Source: an uncultured Acholeplasmataceae bacterium (GTDB taxonomy: Bacteria > Bacillota_I > Bacilli_A > Acholeplasmatales > Acholeplasmataceae). From it: a stretch of DNA of 45,194 nucleotides. The first letter of the stretch is position 1. Each line of letters opens with the position of its first letter. Where the stretch lies: contig CAKMKF010000011.1 in the NCBI GenBank assembly GCA_927439925.1, positions 1 to 45,194 of the forward strand, written 5' to 3'. The notes beneath the pieces are model-generated. The model was given only the letters and a program-made list of their open reading frames with translations. It had not been told where the DNA came from and did no database searches. Position numbers and translations under genes: made by a program. Shown here piece by piece: positions 1-8,272 of the stretch.

Positions 1-1319
1 TGGTTTAATCTCGTTTGTGAGATTCGAATTTGTTCGGATAATTCTCTTTTATCTGCTTCAGTTCTTTCTTTTTCTGCGAAATATGCTTGTGTGTAGGATT
101 GAACCTCGGTATTTAAATTAGATAGATTTTCAGATAATTCAGTCGCTGTCAAGCTATCTTCATTGGATTGGAAATAAGAAACGAATGCCTTCATTGCTTG
201 ATTTGGAAGTAAATTGATTAATTCTTTTATCGTATTAAATTCCTTCACAAGCATTTCTTTGACTTGTGATAAGGCTTCCTTTTGTGTTTCGTATTCATGT
301 GCCTTCTTTTGAAGAGATTCTTGGTATTGAGATAATGTTCTTGATAAATCTGAATCATTTTTAGCGCGTTCTAGATTTAGAATTGCTGTATCAGTTTCTT
401 CAATTTGATCATCAATTTGACCTTTAGCATCTCTTAAATAATCGAGTTTTTTCTCGATTTGAGTCAGTTTAAGTTCATTTTCTTTTATAAATGATTCTCT
501 TTTTTCAACCCAGTTTAATTGATCAATTAATTGATTAATATCTTTTTGTTCTTTATTTAAAGTGATTTCCTCACCAAACTTAGTGATGGTATCTAGTTTT
601 TCAAGTTTTTCTTTATCTTTTTTAATTTGTGCTTCAACTTTTTTTAGTTGAGCAACGTTATTTTTCAAAGATTGAATATCGATAGGATCATCATCTAAAA
701 GGAATTCAAAAACGAATGCTTGAAGATCAATGGATCTAAAGGCAAGTGCTTTTGGAAGTATTTTTGCATATTTTGTAGCATCCATTCCAAAGAACCTAGC
801 TAACGCATCCCGATATTTCTTTTGAGACTCAAATGGTTGAAGGTCTACATCAATGCTCTTTAAATAGGCTTTCATGCTCTTAAAGTCTCTTGGATATTTC
901 TTTTCTAGAAATAAACCATCATGTATAGAGACATTATCTAGAAGATAAAATCTTTCTTTAAGTTGAGATAGTTTAGGTAAATCTAGAATAACACCGATGA
1001 CTGAATACTTTTTACTTTGTTCATCATAAAACTCTAAAGCCAAATGTGAAATGACATCGCCATTTCTTAAATATTCTTTATTTTCAGCACCAATTCTACC
1101 TCTTACATATCCCTCAAGGGTACGCTTCGCATCATCGGTTGCTGCAATATTGAATTTAGAACCGCTTCTACCACCTACGAATAGGTATTGCATCGCATCT
1201 AATAAAGTTGATTTACCTGATCCATTTTCACCTGAAATCAATGCATTATCTTTAATCTCAATCGTTTGGTTAGAAAACAAATGCCAGTTAACAAGTTTAA
1301 TCTTCGTCAGTTTCTTCAA
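1..1319 (-). CDS. jetC: Wadjet/MukB-like SMC ATPase JetC, N-terminal part (cut by window edge)
   Basis: Partial gene: the first 439 codons are present and the rest lies left of position 1. It starts at a TTG (1319-1317) preceded by GGAGGTGA eight bases upstream, and overlaps the end of jetB by 23 bases. The N-terminus is an SMC/RecN-type ATPase head with a Walker A motif GENGSGKST at residues 30-38, followed by the LLDAMQYLFVGG segment typical of the COG4913 (MukB/JetC) group. From about residue 215 the protein turns into long charged heptads that predict a coiled-coil arm. Family members have about 1100 residues, so the hinge, second arm, signature motif and Walker B should follow off the window. 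Family knowledge: JetC is the motor of the Wadjet complex, which extrudes loops on circular plasmids and has them cleaved by JetD. Assignment rests on the ATPase motif plus jetA and jetB upstream. Confidence 0.85.
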   Translation of the reverse strand, partial: MKKLTKIKLVNWHLFSNQTIEIKDNALISGENGSGKSTLLDAMQYLFVGGRSGSKFNIAATDDAKRTLEGYVRGRIGAENKEYLRNGDVISHLALEFYDEQSKKYSVIGVILDLPKLSQLKERFYLLDNVSIHDGLFLEKKYPRDFKSMKAYLKSIDVDLQPFESQKKYRDALARFFGMDATKYAKILPKALAFRSIDLQAFVFEFLLDDDPIDIQSLKNNVAQLKKVEAQIKKDKEKLEKLDTITKFGEEITLNKEQKDINQLIDQLNWVEKRESFIKENELKLTQIEKKLDYLRDAKGQIDDQIEETDTAILNLERAKNDSDLSRTLSQYQESLQKKAHEYETQKEALSQVKEMLVKEFNTIKELINLLPNQAMKAFVSYFQSNEDSLTATELSENLSNLNTEVQSYTQAYFAEKERTEADKRELSEQIRISQTRLN

Positions 1320-1935
1320 TGTCTTCACCTCCAGCTTCTACATATCCTTCAAGTTTTTGAACGATTTCTTTAATTGAATCTAAATTGGTGACGTATAAAA
1401 TGGTTGGATAGATCTTTATTCTTGCATCATCATGTAAACCTTTATCGATATAATCGATGATATTATAGTTTCTCAAAAACGTTAGTGCAGGTTTCAATTT
1501 GTCTTTTGTAATTCTTTTGTGATCTAAATAACCGATTCTAGTTAATTCTTCATGAATTTCATTTAAGAAGATTTCAACATTTTCATCTAGTGTAACGAAA
1601 TCTTTTTTGCGTTGATAAATAATTCTGATGACTAAAAGTAGAACACTTTCAGTCTTTCTCAAACGCATATGATTGAATAAATTATCATTTTGAATATAGA
1701 CGACTTCATCTTCTCTTTTAATATTTAATGTGAAATCTGATAATACAAAGAACGCTTCAAAGACTTCCTTAAAAGCTAGTATAAAGCGATAATCATTGGT
1801 ATCTCCAGGCTTTCTTTTGGTTAGAAAGTTTACTTGGAAAAGTTTATTAACGATTCTAGAAAAGGTAGACTTTTCGCCTTCCTTCATGACTATATATTCA
1901 TCACTAAATGCTTTAAGTGCTTGTGTCTTATTCAT
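1297..1935 (-). CDS. jetB: JetB-like (DUF4194, MukE-like) subunit of a Wadjet system
   Basis: This 212-residue protein is a predominantly helical, winged-helix-like small subunit resembling the DUF4194/JetB family, the MukE (KITE) counterpart of bacterial SMC complexes. The centre carries the LRKTESVLLLVIRIIYQ segment, followed by a region rich in charged helices and an acidic C-terminus (EDIEETDED). Its start ATG overlaps the jetA stop in an ATGA arrangement, with GAGGTGA just upstream, so the two are translationally coupled. Length agrees with the roughly 200 residues usual for JetB. Known role in the family: it binds the kleisin-like JetA and bridges it to DNA and the JetC heads. The family call is by sequence feel plus position between jetA and jetC; a profile search would settle it. 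Confidence 0.75.
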   Translation of the reverse strand: MNKTQALKAFSDEYIVMKEGEKSTFSRIVNKLFQVNFLTKRKPGDTNDYRFILAFKEVFEAFFVLSDFTLNIKREDEVVYIQNDNLFNHMRLRKTESVLLLVIRIIYQRKKDFVTLDENVEIFLNEIHEELTRIGYLDHKRITKDKLKPALTFLRNYNIIDYIDKGLHDDARIKIYPTILYVTNLDSIKEIVQKLEGYVEAGGEDIEETDED

Positions 1936-3314
1936 CGTCTCACCTCTTTGATTTTAAAGTTTTGGAAGGTAATGTCATTATTCTTACAATCTTTACCCAT
2001 TAGCTCGATATCGTAGTGCATACCAACTGACTTAGAATATAAGAAAATTAAAATGAGCTTTACAAAATCTTCTTGAGTCTCTAAATTGATGTTTGCTGCT
2101 TCTATTGATTTTTCTCCACCTAGTAAATCTCTAACGTGTTGATCAATATCTTTTTTGCCGTAAATATTATTTTTAAGTAATGCTTTAATTTTTTCTTTTC
2201 GATATTCATCAGAAATCATATCATCTTCAAAAAATATTTCTTCAGAGACTGGTTCTATTCTAGCTCTTCTTTGATTGTAGAGTGAATAGGTATCTAGGTT
2301 TCTCACTTGAGTGATATTAAACAATTTGGTGTAATCTTCAACTTTATTTGCCATAATGACTCTAAACAGACGATTGAATATGCCTTCGATATCATCAGAC
2401 TGATTTGTGAAAAACATGATTTTAGAAGCTGCAGCTGTAATATACTGTTCATTTTTTCTATCAATTGCTAGAATTAAATGCTCTAATGCTGTAAAGCTAT
2501 CTGTGATGTATCTAAGACGATCTTCGACATAATGAAAAGCTTCATTATAGTCTTCGATGCGTTTCACCTTCATCACCATTGCAGCAAGCTTCTCCATCGT
2601 TTCTTCAGTATTCTGAATTCTATTGATAGATTCTAAAATTGCTCTTTTATATCTCGGTAAACTATCTGTTGTTTTTAAGTTGTAATATGCTGAATCAAAG
2701 AAGTTTTGTTTATATTCAATTAGCAATTTCTCTAATAGATGTTTTAAATCATGTTTCGATTGCTTTTTAGTAATATCGTAGTAGTATCTATAAATATTTG
2801 CTTTCAAGGATTTTAGTTTTCTTAAGATATCATTTGTCTTCTGATAAGCTTGTTCTAAAACACCAATGCCTTCTTCAATAGCAAAAGAAGTCAAAAGAGA
2901 ATACACGGTGAATATTTCACCAGTATATTCGCTTTGACGATTTTCTTGTATACTCTCTAAAATATCTATAATTTGTATGGAATAATCAAATAGGTTTAAG
3001 GATGTTTTATAATCTCCGAGTTCTTCTTCTCCGAGCCACCCATTCTTTTTTAAAACATTAATGACATGAACTGCTTTTTGTCTTGAAGTTCTTGCAGGTT
3101 CATCATCTTCAATATCGAGGAAATCATCACCAGGTTCTTCATCGAAGTAATCAATGAGCCTTTGAACGATATATTCTCTATCCCCCTGAAAAGCATCTTC
3201 TATCGTATCAATAGCATGATAAATAATAAAAATACAATCGATATATGTCTTTTTGTTAGGGGAGGAAAGCACACTAAAAAAATTGCTGTGTATTGTTTCA
3301 AACAGATGTGCCAT
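1932..3314 (-). CDS. jetA: JetA-like (kleisin/MukF-like) subunit of a Wadjet system
   Basis: A 460-residue, mostly helical protein resembling the Wadjet JetA family (DUF5716/DUF3375 group), which acts as the kleisin linking the JetC heads. I chose the ATG at 3314 (MAHLFETIHSNFF), which has AAAGGAGG five bases upstream; the frame stays open 15 codons further but that stretch (MIFIFFYFIKIKEDQ) is leader-like and lacks a ribosome site. A winged-helix-like N-terminus is followed by an acidic loop (DEEPGDDFLDIEDDEPA, roughly residues 70-86) and long helices (about 140-300). It is the first gene of the operon and overlaps jetB by four bases. Which Wadjet type it belongs to cannot be decided here. 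Confidence 0.78.
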   Translation of the reverse strand: MAHLFETIHSNFFSVLSSPNKKTYIDCIFIIYHAIDTIEDAFQGDREYIVQRLIDYFDEEPGDDFLDIEDDEPARTSRQKAVHVINVLKKNGWLGEEELGDYKTSLNLFDYSIQIIDILESIQENRQSEYTGEIFTVYSLLTSFAIEEGIGVLEQAYQKTNDILRKLKSLKANIYRYYYDITKKQSKHDLKHLLEKLLIEYKQNFFDSAYYNLKTTDSLPRYKRAILESINRIQNTEETMEKLAAMVMKVKRIEDYNEAFHYVEDRLRYITDSFTALEHLILAIDRKNEQYITAAASKIMFFTNQSDDIEGIFNRLFRVIMANKVEDYTKLFNITQVRNLDTYSLYNQRRARIEPVSEEIFFEDDMISDEYRKEKIKALLKNNIYGKKDIDQHVRDLLGGEKSIEAANINLETQEDFVKLILIFLYSKSVGMHYDIELMGKDCKNNDITFQNFKIKEVRR

Positions 3315-3339
3315 CTGATCCTCCTTTATTTTTATAAAA

Positions 3340-3400
3340 TAAAAAAATATGAATATCATATTAATTGTAACATGAATTAGACATATTTTCTATTTTTTTC
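3340..3400 (-). promoter_or_regulatory. Candidate promoter region of jetABC
   Basis: The 88 bases between the helicase stop and jetA contain no hairpin terminator. Reading leftwards, a TACAAT hexamer (about 3367-3372) and an overlapping TATGAT further on could act as -10 boxes; the best -35 partner at 17 bases is only TAGAAA. A weak own promoter, read-through from the helicase gene, or both are possible. Confidence 0.3.
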
Positions 3401-3402
3401 GA

Positions 3403-5157
3403 TTATTTGTCGCCTAAAATGGTAATCTTTATCTTCTTACCATTGAAGAGCTTGTTATTTACTTCATCTAAGCGCTTAATAGCTGCTGGATGAATTTGAA
3501 ATTCTGTTTCTTGTGGATAGATTGTGATATCTCCAATATTCTTTGGATAAAGGTCTGCATTTTTCTTTAAATAGTCAAGAAGTGCTACTGGTCTAATACC
3601 ATCTTGTTTACCTAAATTAATCATTGCATTCTTGTATGGACCTTCTGCTCCTCTTGATCTTGGTTCTGATGAATCATGAGATCTTTGAGGACGTGAATCC
3701 CTTGAATCTCTTGAACCTCTAGAATCTCTGGAATCACCTGATCTTGATGAATTAGAATCTCTAGGACCTCTTGATCTGGAATCATTTCTTCCTCCACGAT
3801 CTCTTGAACTTCTTGGATCAGAATACGAATCATTTCTCTTTTTAGCTGGTGCTTCAATTTGATCATAAGTCTTTTGTTCTACTGAGACTTGAGCTAGCAG
3901 TGCAGAAATAATATCATGGTCTTCGAATCCATCTTCATGAAGCTTTTCAATGACTGCATCGTAACTGACTTCGTTTTTGACAACCATGTCCATGATGTGA
4001 TCATAATTTCTTTGTTCTCTTCTTTGATTGATTTCTTCTTGTGTTGGAATTTCTTTTTCAATCAGTTTGGTTTTGATGTATCTTTCAATCATCGCAAGCT
4101 TACCTCTCATACTAGGATAAACTAGTGAGATAGAAATACCTGCTTTTCCAGCTCTTCCTGTACGACCGATTCTATGAACATAAAGCTCATCTTCGAAAGG
4201 AATTTCGTAGTTGATAATCATATCAACATGTGAGATATCAAGTCCTCTTGCTGCCACGTCAGTAGCAATTAAATACTTAAGTCTCTTGGATCTAAAACGA
4301 CCCATTACGTAGTCTCTTTGACTTTGTTTTAAATCACCATGAAGAGCATCTGCTTCATAATTGTGTTTTTGAAGGAATGCGGATAGATTATCAACATCGA
4401 CCTTTGTGTTCGCAAATATAATTGCAGAGATTGGTTCATAGAAATCTAATACTCTAAGTAAGAGTTGATCTCTATCAGACTTTCTGACATTATAGTAGAA
4501 TTGATCAATCTTGGAGACTGTAACAGTTGGTGTTTCAATTCTAATAATTTCAGGGTTTTTCTGGTATTTTTCAGCAACCTTCTTGATGAAAGGAGGTATC
4601 GTTGCTGAGAATAATGCGGTTTGTCTAGTGGATGGAGTATCTTTTAATAGTTTCTCTAAATCCTCTTGGAACCCCATTTTCAGCATTTCATCTGCTTCAT
4701 CCATAACAAGAATCTTTAAACTTGAAAAGTCTAGAGTTCCTCTTTCTAAATGGTCGATTGCGCGACCTGGTGTAGCAACCACAATTTGTGGGTGCTCGGC
4801 AAGTGCCTTGAATTGTTTGTTGTAAGATTCCCCACCATAAATTGATGTAATCTTAACAGCTCTGTTAAATTTAATTAGCTTTAGAAATTCCTTATATACT
4901 TGTAGCGTTAGTTCTCTTGTAGGACAAATGACTAATGCTTGAATTTTCTTATCTTCCGTGTCAATTTGTTCTAGGATGGGTATAGCGAAAGCGAATGTCT
5001 TTCCCGTACCTGTCTGTGCCTGGCCAATTAAATCCCTTTTCTCTAGCATTTTAGGGATTGCGTGGTGTTGTATCGACGTGGTTTCAACCAATCCTAATGC
5101 CTCAATTGCAGTTTTTGTTTCCTCTTTAATCTGTAAATCATTAAATAAAATATTCAT
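3403..5157 (-). CDS. deaD: DEAD-box ATP-dependent RNA helicase (CshA/DeaD type)
   Basis: An RNA helicase that unwinds structured RNA in ribosome assembly or mRNA decay. The start is the ATG at 5157 (MNILFNDLQ), preceded by GAGGAAAAAG; a TTG four codons upstream lies in the ribosome site. The two RecA-like domains span about residues 1-370 with Q-motif, AQTGTGKT (motif I), PTRELT, DEAD (VMDEADEML), SAT (LFSATIP), and HRIGRTGRAG (motif VI). Residues about 430-505 form an Arg/Ser/Asp/Gly-rich low-complexity linker, and the last 75 residues look like the DbpA/CsdA RNA-binding domain. At 584 residues it fits the larger DeaD/CshA class. It stands alone between the FrnE-like gene and jetA, with spacers of about 80-90 bases on each side. 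CshA and DeaD names are interchangeable here. Confidence 0.93.
   Translation of the reverse strand: MNILFNDLQIKEETKTAIEALGLVETTSIQHHAIPKMLEKRDLIGQAQTGTGKTFAFAIPILEQIDTEDKKIQALVICPTRELTLQVYKEFLKLIKFNRAVKITSIYGGESYNKQFKALAEHPQIVVATPGRAIDHLERGTLDFSSLKILVMDEADEMLKMGFQEDLEKLLKDTPSTRQTALFSATIPPFIKKVAEKYQKNPEIIRIETPTVTVSKIDQFYYNVRKSDRDQLLLRVLDFYEPISAIIFANTKVDVDNLSAFLQKHNYEADALHGDLKQSQRDYVMGRFRSKRLKYLIATDVAARGLDISHVDMIINYEIPFEDELYVHRIGRTGRAGKAGISISLVYPSMRGKLAMIERYIKTKLIEKEIPTQEEINQRREQRNYDHIMDMVVKNEVSYDAVIEKLHEDGFEDHDIISALLAQVSVEQKTYDQIEAPAKKRNDSYSDPRSSRDRGGRNDSRSRGPRDSNSSRSGDSRDSRGSRDSRDSRPQRSHDSSEPRSRGAEGPYKNAMINLGKQDGIRPVALLDYLKKNADLYPKNIGDITIYPQETEFQIHPAAIKRLDEVNNKLFNGKKIKITILGDK
3640..3835 (-). 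repeat. Low-complexity Arg-Ser-Asp repeat tract inside the DEAD-box helicase
   Basis: Degenerate short tandem units coding for SRDSRGSRDSRDSR-like runs, with arginines mostly AGA. It makes a disordered, basic RNA-binding linker between the helicase core and the C-terminal domain. The repeated triplets make the tract prone to slippage and copy-number change. Confidence 0.8.
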
Positions 5158-5188
5158 CTTTTTCCTCAATTCTTTTTAAACCTTATAT

Positions 5189-5199
5189 ACTATACCACA
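5189..5199 (-). promoter_or_regulatory. Candidate extended -10 promoter of the DEAD-box helicase gene
   Basis: Reading leftwards, TGGTATAGT gives an extended -10 (TGnTATAGT, TATAGT at 5194-5189) about 30 bases before the start codon. No good -35 is visible, which is common for TGn promoters. Confidence 0.4.
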
Positions 5200-5237
5200 A
5201 AATATATAAAAACACTATGAAATTAAGAAAAAAAGAC

Positions 5238-5894
5238 TCATCTGGCCTTCTTTCTCTCGCAATTATCGTCTTCACAGTAATCTGTCTTACTATATGTGGC
5301 AGATGCCATATTTAAAGCTTCTATAATTTGTTCATCAGTATGATAGTTTTTAAGTCTATTCTTACCATCTATTCTAATATGTGGAACCTCAAATATACCC
5401 TTAAGTATTGCATTTTCTCTGTTTAAAGTTACTGACTCAAGATATCTTTCAGAGGATAATACATATTCAACTTCTTCTTTATTTAAACCGACTTTTAAGG
5501 ATATCTCCATTAGCACTTCATGATTGCTAATGTCTTTTTTGTACTCATAGTAGTATTTGAACACCATTTGATTGTACTCAAAAGCTTTTTCTGATTTTTT
5601 TGCTAGATGAGACAACCTGTGAGCATCAGTCACTTTTACTGGTTTTAAATCTTTTGGAATGTCAGTAAATACTTTTTTAGTTTCTTCAAAAGTTAATACA
5701 TGATGTTTAGATAAAATATCGTAAAAAGTACAATCCTCAAGTGGTTCAAACTTAGGAATCATTTCATAGCTTCTATATAAAAGCTCTAAATCATTAAATT
5801 GATATTTCTTGAATAAAAGTTCAATTGCTTGGTGTTGTTTGTGGCAAATTGGACTTAAATAATCAAACCAAAATTCTAGTTTCAACCCTATCAT
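5238..5894 (-). CDS. DsbA-family protein, FrnE-like, with altered active site
   Basis: A 218-residue cytoplasmic thioredoxin-fold protein of the FrnE/2-hydroxychromene-2-carboxylate isomerase type. Visible family features: the N-terminal FWFDYLSPIC strand-helix, the helical insert with DAHRLSHLA, the cis-proline loop (FEVPHIRIDG) and a C-terminal CEDDNC. Usual FrnE proteins carry CPWC near the start; here it reads SPIC, so the nucleophilic first cysteine is serine while the second remains. The C-terminal CX4C pair, known as a second redox motif in Deinococcus FrnE, is intact. No signal peptide. Start is ATG 5894, though a TTG three codons later (MKLEFWF...) fits the family and is preceded by AGGATGA. 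It has its own promoter. Precise substrate unknown. Confidence 0.75.
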   Translation of the reverse strand: MIGLKLEFWFDYLSPICHKQHQAIELLFKKYQFNDLELLYRSYEMIPKFEPLEDCTFYDILSKHHVLTFEETKKVFTDIPKDLKPVKVTDAHRLSHLAKKSEKAFEYNQMVFKYYYEYKKDISNHEVLMEISLKVGLNKEEVEYVLSSERYLESVTLNRENAILKGIFEVPHIRIDGKNRLKNYHTDEQIIEALNMASATYSKTDYCEDDNCERKKAR

Positions 5895-5918
5895 CCTATT
5901 CTCTAAATCATTACAAGT

Positions 5919-5947
5919 ATTTTAACAAGAGGTTACATACAAATCAA
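5919..5947 (-). promoter_or_regulatory. Promoter of the FrnE-like gene
   Basis: Reading leftwards: TTGATT (5947-5942), a 17-base spacer ending in TGT, and TAAAAT (5924-5919). This gives a -35, an extended -10 and correct spacing, with transcription starting just before the ribosome site. Confidence 0.65.
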
Positions 5948-5973
5948 ATATTATGCGCTAAATATGAACATTT

Positions 5974-7458
5974 CTACAGTTTATTTTTATCGTAGACAAT
6001 TCTTTCATCAATTACTGTCATTTCGACGATATCTTCTTTGAATTTGTTCGGATGCATACTTAATAAATCATGCTTAAAAATAGATAGATCGGATACATAT
6101 CCAACCTTTAAATACCCTCTATTTTTATGCTCTGTAGAATAGTTCGCACCAATGGTATACATCGAGATGGCTTCAAATCTAGATAGACTCTCTTCAGTGA
6201 AATAAGCTTTACCATCATGAGATGATTCTCTGAAAACTGCAGCGTGAATTCCTAAAAGAGGATTAGGAATTTCTACTGGTGCATCACTACTACCAGCAAG
6301 ATTTAATCCAGCTTCTAATAATGTCTTCCATGGAAACACCAACTCCGGTGTTTCTGAGAAGAAATCTAATGCCCAGGGAAGATCACTCGATAAGAACTGT
6401 GGTTGTATATCAAGTGAAACTCTTAATTTCTTTAGTTCATCAATCGTTTCTTTTTTTATCCAAGGTGTATGAATTAAACGATCATGATGATACATTTTTG
6501 GTGGATACGTTTTTATGATTTCAATCACTTCATCAAGACCTTGGTCTCCGATAACATGAACTGCAATTGGTAAATGATAATTTCTAGCTTGCTTAACAAG
6601 TTCGATGAACTTTTCTTTTCCATTCACATTTTGACCAAAATCGTTTGAATTTTTGTAAGGTTTCTTCATAAGTGCAGTCTTTGAAGATACTGTGCCATCA
6701 TAAAACATCTTCACAGCACCAAGTTGAAGATAATAGGTTTGATCTAAATAAGTTCTACCAGATTTTTTAAAATCTTCTATTGTCATATGGTGCATCAATA
6801 GATGTGCACGAAATGGAAACTTATCTAAGACATTTTCAAATACTGCTACAGTTTCATCAAACCCGTTAAAATAATATAAGTCATCCGAGTGTCCACCAGT
6901 GATCCCGTATTTATACAAACTTTTTAAGGAAAGAGTTAAAATCTTCTCAACTTCTTTTTGTTTATATTTAGGAAATGAATCAATTGCGTGTTGAGCAACT
7001 TCTTCAGTTAGCACTCCTGTGTCATGTGTGATCTGAGAAAGTTCTAATACTTTATCATTAACTGTTAAGCTATGATAATCGTTATGTCTTAATAATATCG
7101 GATGCGTTGTTGATATTTGATTTAAATCATCTTTTGTAATACCACATTCACGATAACCTTCAGCAAAAAGCTTTTCATTTTTAAATATCTTTTTGAGTTC
7201 ACTTAATATCTCATCTTTTTCCTTTAAGTGAGAAAGATTGTGATGAAGTAATTTTTGTCCATAACCTAAAAGATGAAGATGTGCATCAACAAATCCAGGG
7301 TAAACGTGTGCTTTATTCAAGTCAATTACGCGATCAAATTCAAGGTCTTTGATTTCATCATCAAAACCAATGATTAGACCGTGATCTGTTGCCATCAAGT
7401 GATACGTTTTTTGTGGGTCTTCCATGGTATGAAAATATCCGTTTTTCCAAAGTTTCAT
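5974..7458 (-). CDS. Amidohydrolase family protein, YtcJ-like
   Basis: A 494-residue metal-dependent hydrolase of the amidohydrolase superfamily (Amidohydro_3, YtcJ/exoenzyme-regulatory AepA-like). It has the small N-terminal beta domain, then the TIM-barrel entry VYPGFVDAHLHLLGYG with the metal-binding HxH, further histidines in LPIAVHVIGD and LIHTPWI, and the late aspartate loop NLAGSSDAP, ending in a YLKVGYVSDLSIF beta domain. All these make an active enzyme likely, acting on an amide or cyclic imide substrate that cannot be named. Start ATG with GGAGG eight bases upstream. It follows the recX terminator by a few bases, so it is either expressed by read-through or has a promoter inside recX. 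No signal peptide, so cytoplasmic. Confidence 0.85.
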   Translation of the reverse strand: MKLWKNGYFHTMEDPQKTYHLMATDHGLIIGFDDEIKDLEFDRVIDLNKAHVYPGFVDAHLHLLGYGQKLLHHNLSHLKEKDEILSELKKIFKNEKLFAEGYRECGITKDDLNQISTTHPILLRHNDYHSLTVNDKVLELSQITHDTGVLTEEVAQHAIDSFPKYKQKEVEKILTLSLKSLYKYGITGGHSDDLYYFNGFDETVAVFENVLDKFPFRAHLLMHHMTIEDFKKSGRTYLDQTYYLQLGAVKMFYDGTVSSKTALMKKPYKNSNDFGQNVNGKEKFIELVKQARNYHLPIAVHVIGDQGLDEVIEIIKTYPPKMYHHDRLIHTPWIKKETIDELKKLRVSLDIQPQFLSSDLPWALDFFSETPELVFPWKTLLEAGLNLAGSSDAPVEIPNPLLGIHAAVFRESSHDGKAYFTEESLSRFEAISMYTIGANYSTEHKNRGYLKVGYVSDLSIFKHDLLSMHPNKFKEDIVEMTVIDERIVYDKNKL

Positions 7459-7472
7459 AAGTTTTCCTCCAT

Positions 7473-7511
7473 AAAAAAGTCTCTTATCATGATTTTACCA
7501 CGATAAGAGAC
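7473..7511 (-). terminator. Rho-independent terminator after recX
   Basis: Reading leftwards, GTCTCTTATC (7511-7502) pairs perfectly with GATAAGAGAC (7488-7479) around a 13-base loop, followed directly by six Ts (7478-7473). The T tract ends two bases before the ribosome site of the amidohydrolase gene. Confidence 0.9.
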
Positions 7512-7518
7512 AAATGTT

Positions 7519-8271
7519 TTAGTTAAGGACTTTTTGAATATCTTCAAGCTGATATCCCTTTTGATAAAGCTTTTCTTTGATGCTGGATTTCAGTTCATAT
7601 CCACTTAGTTTTTTGGATAATCTTAGATAGAGTTTATCATAATCCTTTTGGATAAGTTTGAGTTCATCACCTTGATATTGATCTGCAGTTTTCTCTAAGA
7701 TGCTAGATACAACTTGGTTTGAATAACCATTTCTAATGAAATGTGTTTTTACATTGAGTAAAGCTTGTCGCTTTGGTTTATTTTTGATAGATGTTAGTTT
7801 TTTAGGGATTTGATGTGATAAGATTTCATGCTCATCAATTTTATCGATTTCTTCATGAATCAAATCAAAATCAATTCCTTTATCTCTTAACTGATGTTCT
7901 AGAACCAAAGGACCATATTGATACTTCTTCATTTGAATATAATCTTTTGTATAAAGAAGATCATCTAGATATCTTTTTTCATCGTATTTTGAAATGACTT
8001 GTTTAACTACACCTTCACTAGCTCCAAGAGAGATCAAATAGTTTTTCATTTCATATCTAGTAAGCATTTTTTTAAGCTTGATGATCCCTAATTTATAGTA
8101 TTTTAAATAATCATTTTCTGTAATTAATTCTTTCCATACTTTTTCTTCTAATTCAAGTCCTTCACGCAAATGAAATTTCAAATACATCTCAGGCTCTATA
8201 TCATAGGTTTCATTTTTAACTGTGAGTTGAACTATTTTCTTTAATTTTTTGACTGCATCTATTTTTTTCAT
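7519..8271 (-). CDS. recX: RecX family regulatory protein
   Basis: A 250-residue, entirely helical protein made of repeated three-helix units, with the RecX hallmarks SKYDEKRYLDDLLYTKDYIQ and the KKYQYGPLVLEHQLRDKGI segment (about residues 90-140). RecX binds RecA filaments and inhibits or modulates recombination and strand exchange. Its length matches the longer Firmicutes RecX (about 260). It begins one base after the S41 protease stop, so it is the last gene of the secA-prfB-yitT-protease run, and a strong terminator follows it. recA itself is not in the window. Confidence 0.88.
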   Translation of the reverse strand: MKKIDAVKKLKKIVQLTVKNETYDIEPEMYLKFHLREGLELEEKVWKELITENDYLKYYKLGIIKLKKMLTRYEMKNYLISLGASEGVVKQVISKYDEKRYLDDLLYTKDYIQMKKYQYGPLVLEHQLRDKGIDFDLIHEEIDKIDEHEILSHQIPKKLTSIKNKPKRQALLNVKTHFIRNGYSNQVVSSILEKTADQYQGDELKLIQKDYDKLYLRLSKKLSGYELKSSIKEKLYQKGYQLEDIQKVLN

Positions 8272-8272
8272 A

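Noticed and set aside
1051-1377. 108-codon plus-strand frame opposite jetC
   Set aside because: It lies antisense to the ATPase domain, has no ribosome site and reads as low-quality hydrophobic sequence; the minus frame has Walker A.
3315-3359. Extended N-terminus for jetA (start at 3359)
   Set aside because: The extra 15 residues contain the ribosome site for the ATG at 3314 and look like translated leader.
3621-3866. 81-codon minus frame inside the helicase gene
   Set aside because: A frame-shifted shadow of the RSRD repeat, giving a Glu/Ile-rich repeat by-product.
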